Part shown: positions 1 to 10,720 of the stretch, piece after piece | Numbering within the stretch: position 1 is the stretch's first letter | Layout: each line of letters opens with the position of its first letter | Source: Hydractinia symbiolongicarpus | Lineage: Eukaryota; Cnidaria; Hydrozoa; Anthoathecata; Hydractiniidae | Direction of reading: 5' to 3' | DNA: 64,000 bases | NCBI RefSeq assembly: GCF_029227915.1 | Contig: NC_079878.1 | Location: forward strand, 30,965,501 to 31,029,500 | Translations under genes and position numbers: made by a program | The notes under the pieces: generated by a model | Told to the model about the DNA's origin: nothing | What the model saw: only the letters and a program-made list of their open reading frames with translations | Database searches by the model: none

Positions 1-85
1 GCGATTTCCCATAAATACCGGACTCGGCCCGTATAGTCAAAAGTATACAAAGAAAGTACCCAGGGAGTAAACTCATTTCCCGAAC

Positions 86-105
86 TATTTTTTAAATTAT
101 TTTTT
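86..105 (+). other. A/T-only tract of the monomer (representative)
   Basis: Twenty bases without G or C, with T runs on both sides of a short AAATTA core. It recurs in almost every monomer between the AACGA/AACTA site and TTCACCAC. Common variants are an interior C (TTATCTTTTCACC, linked to C-type monomers), TTTATATTAT (for example near 11,861 and 29,705), and a shortened TTTTTTGAATTATTTTTC form that opens several higher-order units (near 31,936, 33,756, 37,815, 39,235 and 49,573). Phased A/T tracts are common in satellites and can bend DNA; bending here is not shown by the sequence alone. Confidence 0.8.
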
Positions 106-135
106 CACCACTAAAACGCATGAGACTTGTAGTTT

Positions 136-157
136 TCAAAAATGTTTTCATTTTTGA
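136..157 (+). other. 9-bp inverted repeat with 4-nt loop (representative)
   Basis: TCAAAAATG (136-144) and CATTTTTGA (149-157) are exact reverse complements separated by TTTT. The dyad recurs in most monomers, so the array carries well over a hundred potential small hairpins or cruciforms at 203-bp spacing. Some subtypes break the left arm (CAGGAATG) or the right arm (CACTTTTGA). Others change only the loop (TTTC near 34,427; GTTT near 62,193) or shorten it to three T (1,761, 2,572, 3,181, 4,398, 6,224, 7,238, 9,470 and 13,123). Function is not known. Confidence 0.75.
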
Positions 158-184
158 TGAGACGCTGAATAAAAGATGTTTAAT

Positions 185-235
185 CGCCGGCAAACGAAAA
201 CCCGCGATTTCCCGTAAATCCCGGACTCGTCCCGT
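185..235 (+). other. CpG cluster of the monomer (representative)
   Basis: About nine of the monomer's 13 CpG dinucleotides lie in this ~50-bp stretch, which crosses the arbitrary monomer boundary (CGCCGGC, AACGAAAACCCGCG, CCCGTAAATCCCGG, CTCGGCCCGT in typical copies). The rest of the monomer is AT-rich. The cluster also holds most of the diagnostic differences between monomer subtypes. In this copy CTCGGCC reads CTCGTCC. Confidence 0.8.
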
Positions 236-2056
236 ATAGTCAAAAGTATACAAAGAAAGTACCCAGGGAGTAAACTCATTTCCCGAACGATTTTTTAAAT
301 TATTTTTTCACCACTAAAACGCATGAGACTTGTAGTTTTCAAGAATGTTTTCATTTTTGATGAGACGCTGAATAAAAGATGTTTAGTCGCCGGCAAACGA
401 AAACCCGCGATTTCCCGTAAATCCTGGACTCGGCCCGTATAGTCAAAAGTATACAAAGAAAGTACCCTGTGAGTAAACTCATTTCTCGAACGATTTTTTA
501 AATTATCTTTTCACCACTAAAACGCATGAGACTTGTAGTTTTCAAAAATGTTTTCATTTTTGATGAGACTCTGAATATAAGATGTTTAATCACCGGCAAA
601 AAAAACCCCGCGATTTCCCGTAAATCCCGTGCTTGGCCCGTATAGTCGAGTACATACAAAGAAAGTACCCTGTGAGTAAACTCATTTCCAGAACGATTTT
701 TTAAATTATATTTTCACCACTAAAACGCTTGAGACTTGTAGTTTTCAACAATGTTTTCATTTTTGATGAGACGCTGAATAAAAGATGTTTAATCGCCGGC
801 AAACGAAAACCCGCGATTTCCCGTAAATCCCGGACTCGGCCCGTATAGTCAAAAGTATACAAAGAAAGTACCCAGGGAGTAAACTCATTCCCCGAACGAT
901 TTTTTAAATTATTTTTTCACCACTAAAACGCATGAGACTTGTAGTTTTCAAAAATGTTTTCATTTTTGATGAGACGCTGAATATAAAAAGTTTAATCGCC
1001 GGGAAACAAAAACTCGCGATTTCCCGTAAATCCTGTGCTTGGCCCGCATAGTCGAGTACATACAAAGAAAGTACCCTGTGAGTAAACTCATTTCCAGAAC
1101 GATTTTTTAATCTATTTTTTCACCACTAAAACGCATGAGACTTGTAGTTTTCAAAAATGTTTTCATTTTTGATAAGACGCTGAATAAAAGATGTTTAATC
1201 GCCGGCAAACCAAAACCCGCGATTTCCCGTAAATACCGGACTCGGCCCATATAGTCGAGTACATACAAAGAAAGTACCCTGTGAGTAAACTCATTTCCAG
1301 AACGGTTTTTTAAATTATCTTTTCACCACTAAAACGCATGAGACTTGTAGTTTTCAAAAATGTTTTCATTTTTGATGAAACTCTGAATAAAAGAAGTTTA
1401 ATCGCCGGCAAACGAAAACCCGCGATTTCCCGTAAATCCTGGACTCGGCCCGTATAGTCAAAAGTATACAAAGAAAATACCCAGGGAGTAAACTCATTTC
1501 TCGAACGATTTTTTAAATTATCTTTTCACCACTAAAACGCATGAGACTTGTAGTTTTCAAAAATGTTTTCATTTTTGATAAGACGCTGAATAAAAGATGT
1601 TTAATCGCCGGCAAACGAAAACCCGCGATTTCCCGTAAATCCCGGACTTGGCCCGTATAGTCAAAAGTATACAAAGAAAGTACCCAGGGAGTAAACTCAT
1701 TTCCCGAACGATTTTTTAAATTATTTTTTCACCACTAAAACGCATGAGACTTGTAGTTTTCAAAAATGTTTCATTTTTGATAAGACGCTGAATAAAAGAT
1801 GTTTAATCGCCGGCAAACCAAAACCCGCGATTTCCCGTAAATACCGGACTCGGCCCGTATAGTCAAAAGTATACAAAGAAAGTACCCAGGGAGTAAACTC
1901 ATTTCCCGAACGATTTTTTAAATTATTTTTTCACCACTAAAACGCATGAGACTTGTAGTTTTCAGGAATGTTTTCATTTTTGATGAGACGCTTAATGAAG
2001 GAAGTTTAATCGCCGGCAAACGAAAACCCGCGATTTCCCGTAAATTCCGAGCTTGG

Positions 2057-2070
2057 CCCGTATAGTCGAA
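2057..2070 (-). other. CENP-B-box-like motif of B-type monomers (representative)
   Basis: CCCGTATAGTCGAA on the plus strand reads TTCGACTATACGGG on the minus strand. The known CENP-B box core is TTCG-NNNN-A-NN-CGGG, so this motif keeps both 4-bp ends but has six bases between them instead of seven. It occurs only in B-type monomers (another at 3,477-3,490), because A-type has TTTTGACTA and C-type has CTCGACTA at this site. Binding is unproven and the spacing difference is a real objection. Confidence 0.3.
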
Positions 2071-5000
2071 TGTATACAAAGAAAGTACCCTGTGAGTAAA
2101 CTCATTTCTCGAACGATTTTTTAAATTATCTTTTCACCACTAAAACGCATGAGACTTGTAGTTTTCAAAAATGTTTTCATTTTTGATAAGACGCTGAATA
2201 AAAGATGTTTAATCGCCGGCAAATCAAAACCCGCGATTTCCCATAAATACCGGACTCGGCCCGTATAGTCAAAAGTATACAAAGAAAGTACCCAGGGAGT
2301 AAACTCATTTACCGAACTATTTTTTAAATTATTTTTTCACCACTAAAACGCACGAGACTTGTAGTTTTCAAAAATGTTTTCATTTTTGATGAGACGCTGA
2401 ATAAAAGATGTTTAATCGCCGGCAAACGAAAACCCGCGATTTCCCGTAAATCCCGGACTCGGCCCGTATAGTCAAAAGTATACAAAGAAAGTACCCAGGG
2501 AGTAAACTCATTTCCCGAACGATTTTTTAAATTATTTTTTCACCACTAAAACGCATGAGACTTGTAGTTTTCAAAAATGTTTCATTTTTGATAAGACGCT
2601 GAGTAAAAGATGTTTAATCGCCGGCAAACCAAAACCCGCGATTTCCCGTAAATACCGGACTCGGCCCGTATAGTCAAAAGTATACAAAGAAAGTACCCAG
2701 GGAGTAAACTCATTTCCCGAACGATTTTTTAAATTATTTTTTCACCACTAAAACGCATGAGACTTGTAGTTTTTCAAAAATGTTTTCATTTTTGATGAAA
2801 CTCTGAATAAAAGAAGTTTAATCGCCGGCAAACGAAAACCCGCGATTTCCCGTAAATCCTGGACTCGGCCCGTATAGTCAAAAGTATACAAAGAAAATAC
2901 CCAGGGAGCAAACACATTTCCCGAACGATTTTTTAAATTATTTTTTCACCACTAAAACGCATAAGACTTGTAGTTTTCAGGAATGTTTTCATTTTTGATG
3001 AGACGCTTAATGAAGGAAGTTTAATCGCCGGCAAACGAAAACCCGCGATTTCCCGTAAATCCCGGACTTGGCCCGTATAGTCAAAAGTATACAAAGAAAG
3101 TACCCAGGGAGTAAACTCATTTCCCGAACGATTTTTTAAATTATTTTTTCACCACTAAAACGCATGAGACTTGTAGTTTTCAAAAATGTTTCATTTTTGA
3201 TAAGACGCTGAATAAAAGATGTTTAATCGCCGGCAAACCAAAACCCGCGATTTCCCGTAAATACCGGACTCGGCCCGTATAGTCAAAAGTATACAAAGAA
3301 AGTACCCAGGGAGTAAACTCATTTCCCGAACGATTTTTTAAATTATTTTTTCACCACTAAAACGCATGAGACTTGTAGTTTTCAGGAATGTTTTCATTTT
3401 TGATGAGACGCTTAATGAAGGAAGTTTAATCGCCGGCAAACGAAAACCCGCGATTTCCCGTAAATTCCGAGCTTGGCCCGTATAGTCGAATGTATACAAA
3501 GAAAGTGCCCTGTGAGTAAACTCATTTCTCGAACGATTTTTTAAATTATCTTTTCACCACTAAAACGCATGAGACTTGTAGTTTTCAAAAATGTTTTCAT
3601 TTTTGATAAGACGCTGAATAAAAGATGTTTAATCGCCGGCAAATCAAAACCCGCGATTTCCCATAAATACCGGACTCGGCCCGTATAGTCAAAAGTATAC
3701 AAAGAAAGTACCCAGGGAGTAAACTCATTTACCGAACTATTTTTTAAATTATTTTTTCACCACTAAAACGCACGAGACTTGTAGTTTTCAAAAATGTTTT
3801 CATTTTTGATGAGACGCTGAATAAAAGATGTTTAATCGCCGGCAAACGAAAACCCGCGATTTCCCGTAAATCCCGGACTCGGCCCGTATAGTCAAAAGTA
3901 TACAAAGAAAGTACCCAGGGAGTAAACTCATTTCCCGAACGATTTTTTAAATTATTTTTTCACCACTAAAACGCATGAGACTTGTAGTTTTCAAAAATGT
4001 TTTCATTTTTGATGAGACTCTGAATATAAGAAGTTTAATCGCCGGCAAACAAAAACTCGCGATTTCCCGTAAATCCTGTGCTTGGCCCGTATAGTCGAGT
4101 ACATACAAAGAAAGTACCCTGTGAGTAAACTCATTTCCAGAACGATTTTTTAATCTAATTTTTCACCACTAAAACGCATTAGACTTGTAGTTTTCAAAAA
4201 TGTTTTCATTTTTGATGCGACGCTGAATAAAAGATGTTTAATCGCCGGCAAGCGAAAACCCGCGATTTCCCGTAAATCCCGGACTTGGCCCGTATAGTCA
4301 AAAGTATACAAAGAAAGTACCCAGGGAGTAAACTCATTTCCCGAACGATTTTTTAAATTATTTTTTCACCACTAAAACGCATGAGACTTGTAGTTTTCAA
4401 AAATGTTTCATTTTTGATAAGACGCTGAATAAAAGATGTTTAATCGCCGGCAAACCAAAACCCGCGATTTCCCGTAAATACCGGACTCGGCCCGTATAGT
4501 CAAAAGTATACAAAGAAAGTACCCAGGGAGTAAACTCATTTCCCGAACGATTTTTTAAATTATTTTTTCACCACTAAAACGCATGAGACTTGTAGTTTTC
4601 AGGAATGTTTTCATTTTTGATGAGACGATTAATGAAGGAAGTTTAATCGCCGGCAAACGAAAACCCGCGATTACCCGTAAATTCCGAGCTTGGCCCGTAT
4701 AGTCGAATGTATACAAAGAAAGTACCCTGTGAGTAAACTCATTTCTCGAACGATTTTTTAAATTATCTTTTCACCACTAAAACGCATGAGACTTGTAGTT
4801 TTCAAAAATGTTTTCATTTTTGATAAGACGCTGAATAAAAGATGTTTAATCGCCGGCAAATCAAAACCCGCGATTTCCCATAAATACCGGACTCGGCCCG
4901 TATAGTCAAAAGTATACAAAGAAAGTACCCAGGGAGTAAACTCATTTCCCGAACGATTTTTTAAATTATTTTTTCACCACTAAAACGCATGAGACTTGTA

Positions 5001-6529
5001 GTTTTCAAAAATGTTTTCATTTTTGATGAGACTCTGAATATAAGAAGTTTAATCGCCGGCAAACAAAAACTCGCGATTTCCCGTAAATCCTGTGCTTGGC
5101 CCGTATAGTCGAGTTCATACAAAGAAAGTACCCTGTGAGTAAACTCATTTCCAGAACGATTTTTTAAATTATCTTTTCACCACTAAAACGCATGAGACTT
5201 GTAGTTTTCAAAAATGTTTTCATTTTTGATAAGACGCTGAATAAAAGATGTTTAATCGCCGGCAAATCAAAACCCGCGATTTCCCATAAATACCGGACTC
5301 GGCCCGTATAGTCAAAAGTATACAAAGAAAGTACCCAGGGAGTAAACTCATTTACCGAACTATTTTTTAAATTATTTTTTCACCACTAAAACGCATGAGA
5401 CTTGTAGTTTTCAAAAATGTTTTCATTTTTGATGAGACGCTGAATAAAAGATGTTTAATCGCCGGCAAACGAAAACCCGCGATTTCCCGTAAATCCCGGA
5501 CTCGGGCCGTATAGTCAAAAGTATACAAAGAAAGTACCCAGGGAGTAAACTCATTTCCCGAACGATTTTTTAAATTATTTTTTCACCACTAAAACGCATG
5601 AGACTTGTAGTTTTCAAAAATGTTTTCATTTTTGATGAGACTCTGAATATAAGAAGTTTAATCGCCGGCAAACAAAAACTCGCGATTTCCCGTAAATCCT
5701 GTGCTTGGCCTGTATAGTCGAGTACATACAAAGAAAGTACCCTGTGAGTAAACTCATTTCCAGAACGATTTTTTAATCTAATTTTTCACCACTAAAACGC
5801 ATTAGACTTGTAGTTTTCAAAAATGTTTTCATTTTTGATGCGACGCTGAATAAAAGATGTTTAATCGCCGGTAAGCGAAAACCCGCGATTTCCCGTAAAT
5901 CCCGGACTTGGCCCGTATAGTCAAAAGTATACAAAGAAAGTACCCAGGGAGTAAACTCATTTCCCGAACGATTTTTTAAATTATTTTTTCACCACTAAAA
6001 CGCATGAGACTTGTAGTTTTCACGAATGTTTTCATTTTTGATGAGACGCTTAATGAAGGAAGTTTAATCGCCGGCAAACGAAAACCCGCGATTTCCCGTA
6101 AATCCCGGACTTGGCCCGTATAGTCAAAAGTATACAAAGAAAGTACCCAGGGAGTAAACTCATTTCCCGAACGATTTTTTAAATTATTTTTTCACCACTA
6201 AAGCTCATGAGACTTGTAGTTTTCAAAAATGTTTCATTTTTGATAAGACGCTGAATAAAAGATGTTTAATCGCCGGCAAACCAAAACCCGCGATTTCCCG
6301 TAAATACCGGACTCGGCCCGTATAGTCAAAAGTATACAAAGAAAGTACCCAGGGAGTAAACTCATTTCCCGAACGATTTTTTAAATTATTTTTTCACCAC
6401 TAAAACGCATGAGACTTGTAGTTTTCAGGAATGTTTTCATTTTTGATGAGACGCTTAATGAAGGAAGTTTAATCGCCGGCAAACGAAAACCCGCGATTTC
6501 CCGTAAATCCCGAGCTTGGCCCGTATAGT

Positions 6530-8761
6530 CAAAAGTATACAAAGAAAGTACCCAGGGAGTAAACTCATTTACCGAACTATTTTTTAAATTATTTTTTCAC
6601 CACTAAAACGCACGAGACTTGTAGTTTTTAAAAATGTTTTCATTTTTGATGAGACGCTGAATAAAAGATGTTTAATCGCCGGCAAACGAAAACCCGCGAT
6701 TTCCCGTAAATCCCGGACTCGGCCCGTATAGTCAAAAGTATACAAAGAAAGTACCCAGGGAGTAAACTCATTTCCCGAACGATTTTTTAAATTATTTTTT
6801 CACCACTAAAACGCATGAGACTTGTAGTTTTCAAAAATGTTTTCATTTTTGATGAGACTCTGAATATAAGAAGTTTAATCGCCGGCAAACAAAAACTCGC
6901 GATTTCCCGTAAATCCTGTGCTTGGCCCGTATAGTCGAGTACATACAAAGAAAGTACCCTGTGAGTAAACTCATTTCCAGAACGATTTTTTAATCTAATT
7001 TTTCACCACTAAAACGCATTAGACTTGTAGTTTTCAAAAATGTTTTCATTTTTGATGCGACGCTGAATAAAAGATGTTTAATCGCCGGCAAGCGAAAACC
7101 CGCGATTTCCCGTAAATCCCGGACTTGGCCCGTATAGTCAAAAGTATACAAAGAAAGTACCCAGGGAGTAAACTCATTTCCCGAACGATTTTTTAAATTA
7201 TTTTTTCACCACTAAAACGCATGAGACTTGTAGTTTTCAAAAATGTTTCATTTTTGATAAGACGCTGAATAAAAGATATTTAATCGCCGGCAAACCAAAA
7301 CCCGCGATTTCCCGTAAATACCGGACTCGGCCCGTATAGTCAAAAGTATACAAAGAAAGTACCCAGGGAGTAAACTCATTTCCCGAACGATTTTTTAAAT
7401 TATTTTTTCACCACTAAAACGCATGAGACTTGTAGTTTTCAGGAATGTTTTCATTTTTGATGAGACGATTAATGAAGGAAGTTTAATCGCCGGCAAACGA
7501 AAACCCGCGATTTCCCGTAAATTCCGAGCTTGGCCCGTATAGTCGAATGTATACAAAGAAAGTACCCTGTGAGTAAACTCATTTCTCGAACGATTTTTTA
7601 AATTATCTTTTCACCACTAAAACGCTTGAGACTTGTAGTTTTCAAAAATGTTTTCATTTTTGATAAGACGCTGAATAAAAGATGTTTAATCGCCGGCAAA
7701 TCAAAACCCGCGATTTCCCATAAATACCGGACTCGGCCCGTATAGTCAAAAGTATACAAAGAAAGTACCCAGGGAGTAAACTCATTTACCGAACTATTTT
7801 TTAAATTATTTTTTCACCACTAAAACGCATGAGACTTGTAGTTTTCAAAAATGTTTTCATTTTTGATGAGACGCTGAATAAAAGATGTTTAATCGCCGGC
7901 AAACGAAAACCCGCGATTTCCCGTAAATCCCGGACTCGGCCCGTATAGTCAAAAGTATACAAAGAAAGTACCCAGGGAGTAAACTCATTTCCCGAACGAT
8001 TTTTTAAATTATTTTTTCACCACTAAAACGCATGAGACTTGTAGTTTTCAAAAATGTTTTCATTTTTGATGAGACTCTGAATATAAGAAGTTTAATCGCC
8101 GGCAAACAAAAACTCGCGATTTCCCGTAAATCCTGTGCTTGGCCCGTATAGTCGAGCACATACAAAGAAAGTACCCTGTGAGTAAACTCATTTCCAGAAC
8201 GATTTTTTAATCTAATTTTTCACCACTAAAACGCATTAGACTTGTAGTTTTCAAAAATGTTTTCATTTTAGATGCGACGCTGAATAAAAGATGTTTAATC
8301 GCCGGCAAGCGAAAACCCGCGATTTCCCGTAAATCCCGGACTTGGCCCGTATAGTCAAAAGTATACAAAGAAAGTACCCAGGGAGTAAACTCATTTCCCG
8401 AACGATTTTTTAAATTATTTTTTCACCACTAAAACGCATGAGACTTGTAGTTTTCAGGAGTGTTTTCATTTTTGATGAGACGCTTAATGAAGGAAGTTTA
8501 ATCGCCGGCAAACGAAAACCCGCGATTTCCCGTAAATCCCGAGCTTGGCCCGTATAGTCGAATGTATACAAAGAAAGTACCCTGTGAGTAAACTCATTTC
8601 TCGAACGATTTTTTAAATTATCTTTTCACCACTAAAACGCATGAGACTTGTAGTTTTCAAAAATGTTTTCATTTTTGATAAGACGCTGAATAAAAGATGT
8701 TTAATCGCCGGCAAATCAAAACCCGCGATTTCCCATAAATACCGGACTCGGCCCGTATAGT
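6530..8761 (+). repeat. 11-monomer higher-order repeat, copy 1 (2,232 bp)
   Basis: This block recurs immediately downstream with an offset of exactly 2,232 bp (11 x 203 less 1). Private variants confirm the register: GCACGAGAC followed by TTTTTAAAAATG (6,609 and 8,841), AACGCTTGAG (7,621 and 9,853), GAGCACATAC (8,154 and 10,386) and the one-T-short loop (7,238 and 9,470). The left edge lies inside a monomer near 6,530, where a GAGCTTGGCCCGTATAGTC left half is joined to an AAAAGTATAC right half, so the unit did not start at a monomer boundary. Confidence 0.85.
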
Positions 8762-10720
8762 CAAAAGTATACAAAGAAAGTACCCAGGGAGTAAACTCAT
8801 TTACCGAACTATTTTTTAAATTATTTTTTCACCACTAAAACGCACGAGACTTGTAGTTTTTAAAAATGTTTTCATTTTTGATGAGACGCTGAATAAAAGA
8901 TGTTTAATCGCCGGCAAACGAAAACCCGCGATTTCCCGTAAATCCCGGACTCGGCCCGTATAGTCAAAAGTATACAAAGAAAGTACCCAGGGAGTAAACT
9001 CATTTCCCGAACGATTTTTTAAATTATTTTTTCACCACTAAAACGCATGAGACTTGTAGTTTTCAAAAATGTTTTCATTTTTGATGAGACTCTGAATATA
9101 AGAAGTTTAATCGCCGGCAAACAAAAACTCGCGATTTCCCGTAAATCCTGTGCTTGGCCCGTATAGTCGAGTACATACAAAGAAAGTACCCTGTGAGTAA
9201 ACTCATTTCCAGAACGATTTTTTAATCTAATTTTTCACCACTAAAACGCATTAGACTTGTAGTTTTCAAAAATGTTTTCATTTTTGATGCGACGCTGAAT
9301 AAAAGATGTTTAATCGCCGGCAAGCGAAAACCCGCGATTTCCCGTAAATCCCGGACTTGGCCCGTATAGTCAAAAGTATACAAAGAAAGTACCCAGGGAG
9401 TAAACTCATTTCCCGAACGATTTTTTAAATTATTTTTTCACCACTAAAACGCATGAGACTTGTAGTTTTCAAAAATGTTTCATTTTTGATAAGACGCTGA
9501 ATAAAAGATATTTAATCGCCGGCAAACCAAAACCCGCGATTTCCCGTAAATACCGGACTCGGCCCGTATAGTCAAAAGTATACAAAGAAAGTACCCAGGG
9601 AGTAAACTCATTTCCCGAACGATTTTTTAAATTATTTTTTCACCACTAAAACGCATGAGACTTGTAGTTTTCAGGAATGTTTTCATTTTTGATGAGACGA
9701 TTAATGAAGGAAGTTTAATCGCCGGCAAACGAAAACCCGCGATTTCCCGTAAATTCCGAGCTTGGCCCGTATAGTCGAATGTATACAAAGAAAGTACCCT
9801 GTGAGTAAACTCATTTCTCGAACGATTTTTTAAATTATCTTTTCACCACTAAAACGCTTGAGACTTGTAGTTTTCAAAAATGTTTTCATTTTTGATAAGA
9901 CGCTGAATAAAAGATGTTTAATCGCCGGCAAATCAAAACCCGCGATTTCCCATAAATACCGGACTCGGCCCGTATAGTCAAAAGTATACAAAGAAAGTAC
10001 CCAGGGAGTAAACTCATTTACCGAACTATTTTTTAAATTATTTTTTCACCACTAAAACGCATGAGACTTGTAGTTTTCAAAAATGTTTTCATTTTTGATG
10101 AGACGCTGAATAAAAGATGTTTAATCGCCGGCAAACGAAAACCCGCGATTTCCCGTAAATCCCGGACTCGGCCCGTATAGTCAAAAGTATACAAAGAAAG
10201 TACCCAGGGAGTAAACTCATTTCCCGAACGATTTTTTAAATTATTTTTTCACCACTAAAACGCATGAGACTTGTAGTTTTCAAAAATGTTTTCATTTTTG
10301 ATGAGACTCTGAATATAAGAAGTTTAATCGCCGGCAAACAAAAACTCGCGATTTCCCGTAAATCCTGTGCTTGGCCCGTATAGTCGAGCACATACAAAGA
10401 AAGTACCCTGTGAGTAAACTCATTTCCAGAACGATTTTTTAATCTAATTTTTCACCACTAAAACGCATTAGACTTGTAGTTTTCAAAAATGTTTTCATTT
10501 TTGATGCGACGCTGAATAAAAGATGTTTAATCGCCGGCAAGCGAAAACCCGCGATTTCCCGTAAATCCCGGACTTGGCCCGTATAGTCAAAAGTATACAA
10601 AGAAAGTACCCAGGGAGTAAACTCATTTCCCGAACGATTTTTTAAATTATTTTTTCACCACTAAAACGCATGAGACTTGTAGTTTTCAGGAATGTTTTCA
10701 TTTTTGATGAGACGCTTAAT
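8762..10720 (+). repeat. 11-monomer higher-order repeat, copy 2 (incomplete)
   Basis: This follows copy 1 at +2,232 bp and is nearly identical until about 10,720, where GAAGGAAG becomes GAAAGAAG and the following monomer changes to the GTCAAATGTATAC/AAAGGACCCTG variant. Single differences include TTTTAGATGCG at about 8,267 against TTTTTGATGCG here, and CAGGAGTG near 8,457 against CAGGAATG here. The second half of this copy also forms the left part of the 18-monomer repeat, so one amplification used the other's product. Confidence 0.8.

Larger units (their letters stand above)
1..203 (+). repeat. Reference monomer (first full copy)
   Basis: The next copy starts at 204 with the same GCGATTTCCC, fixing the period at 203 bp. 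By hand count, the consensus built on this copy is 77/203 G+C (38%), with 42 C and 35 G on this strand. In order it contains a GC-rich CpG cluster with the diagnostic sites (about 1-85), an A/T-only tract (86-105), the block CACCACTAAAACGCATGAGAC (106-126), a short inverted repeat (136-157), and the segment leading to TTTAATCGCCGGCAAACG (180-196). This copy is A-type (GTCAAAAGTATAC, CCCAGGGAG). Because 203 leaves remainder 2 on division by 3, no reading frame can continue in phase through neighbouring copies. Confidence 0.95.
1..6530 (+). repeat. Mosaic satellite block with 7- and 6-monomer offsets
   Basis: A-, B- and C-type monomers alternate without one dominant higher-order unit. Segment ~1,590-2,570 recurs at ~3,010-3,990 with an offset of exactly 1,420 bp (7 monomers less 1 bp); both copies carry the one-T-short loop (1,761 and 3,181), the CAGGAATG monomer with TTAATGAAGGAAG, and the ATTCCGAGCTTGG monomer. 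Segment ~3,060-3,720 recurs at ~4,277-4,937 with an offset of 1,217 bp (6 monomers less 1). Local markers are CAAATCAAAACC with CCCATAAATACC, and CTGAATATAAGAAG followed by CAAAAACTCGCG. No gene or non-satellite sequence is present. Confidence 0.8.
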
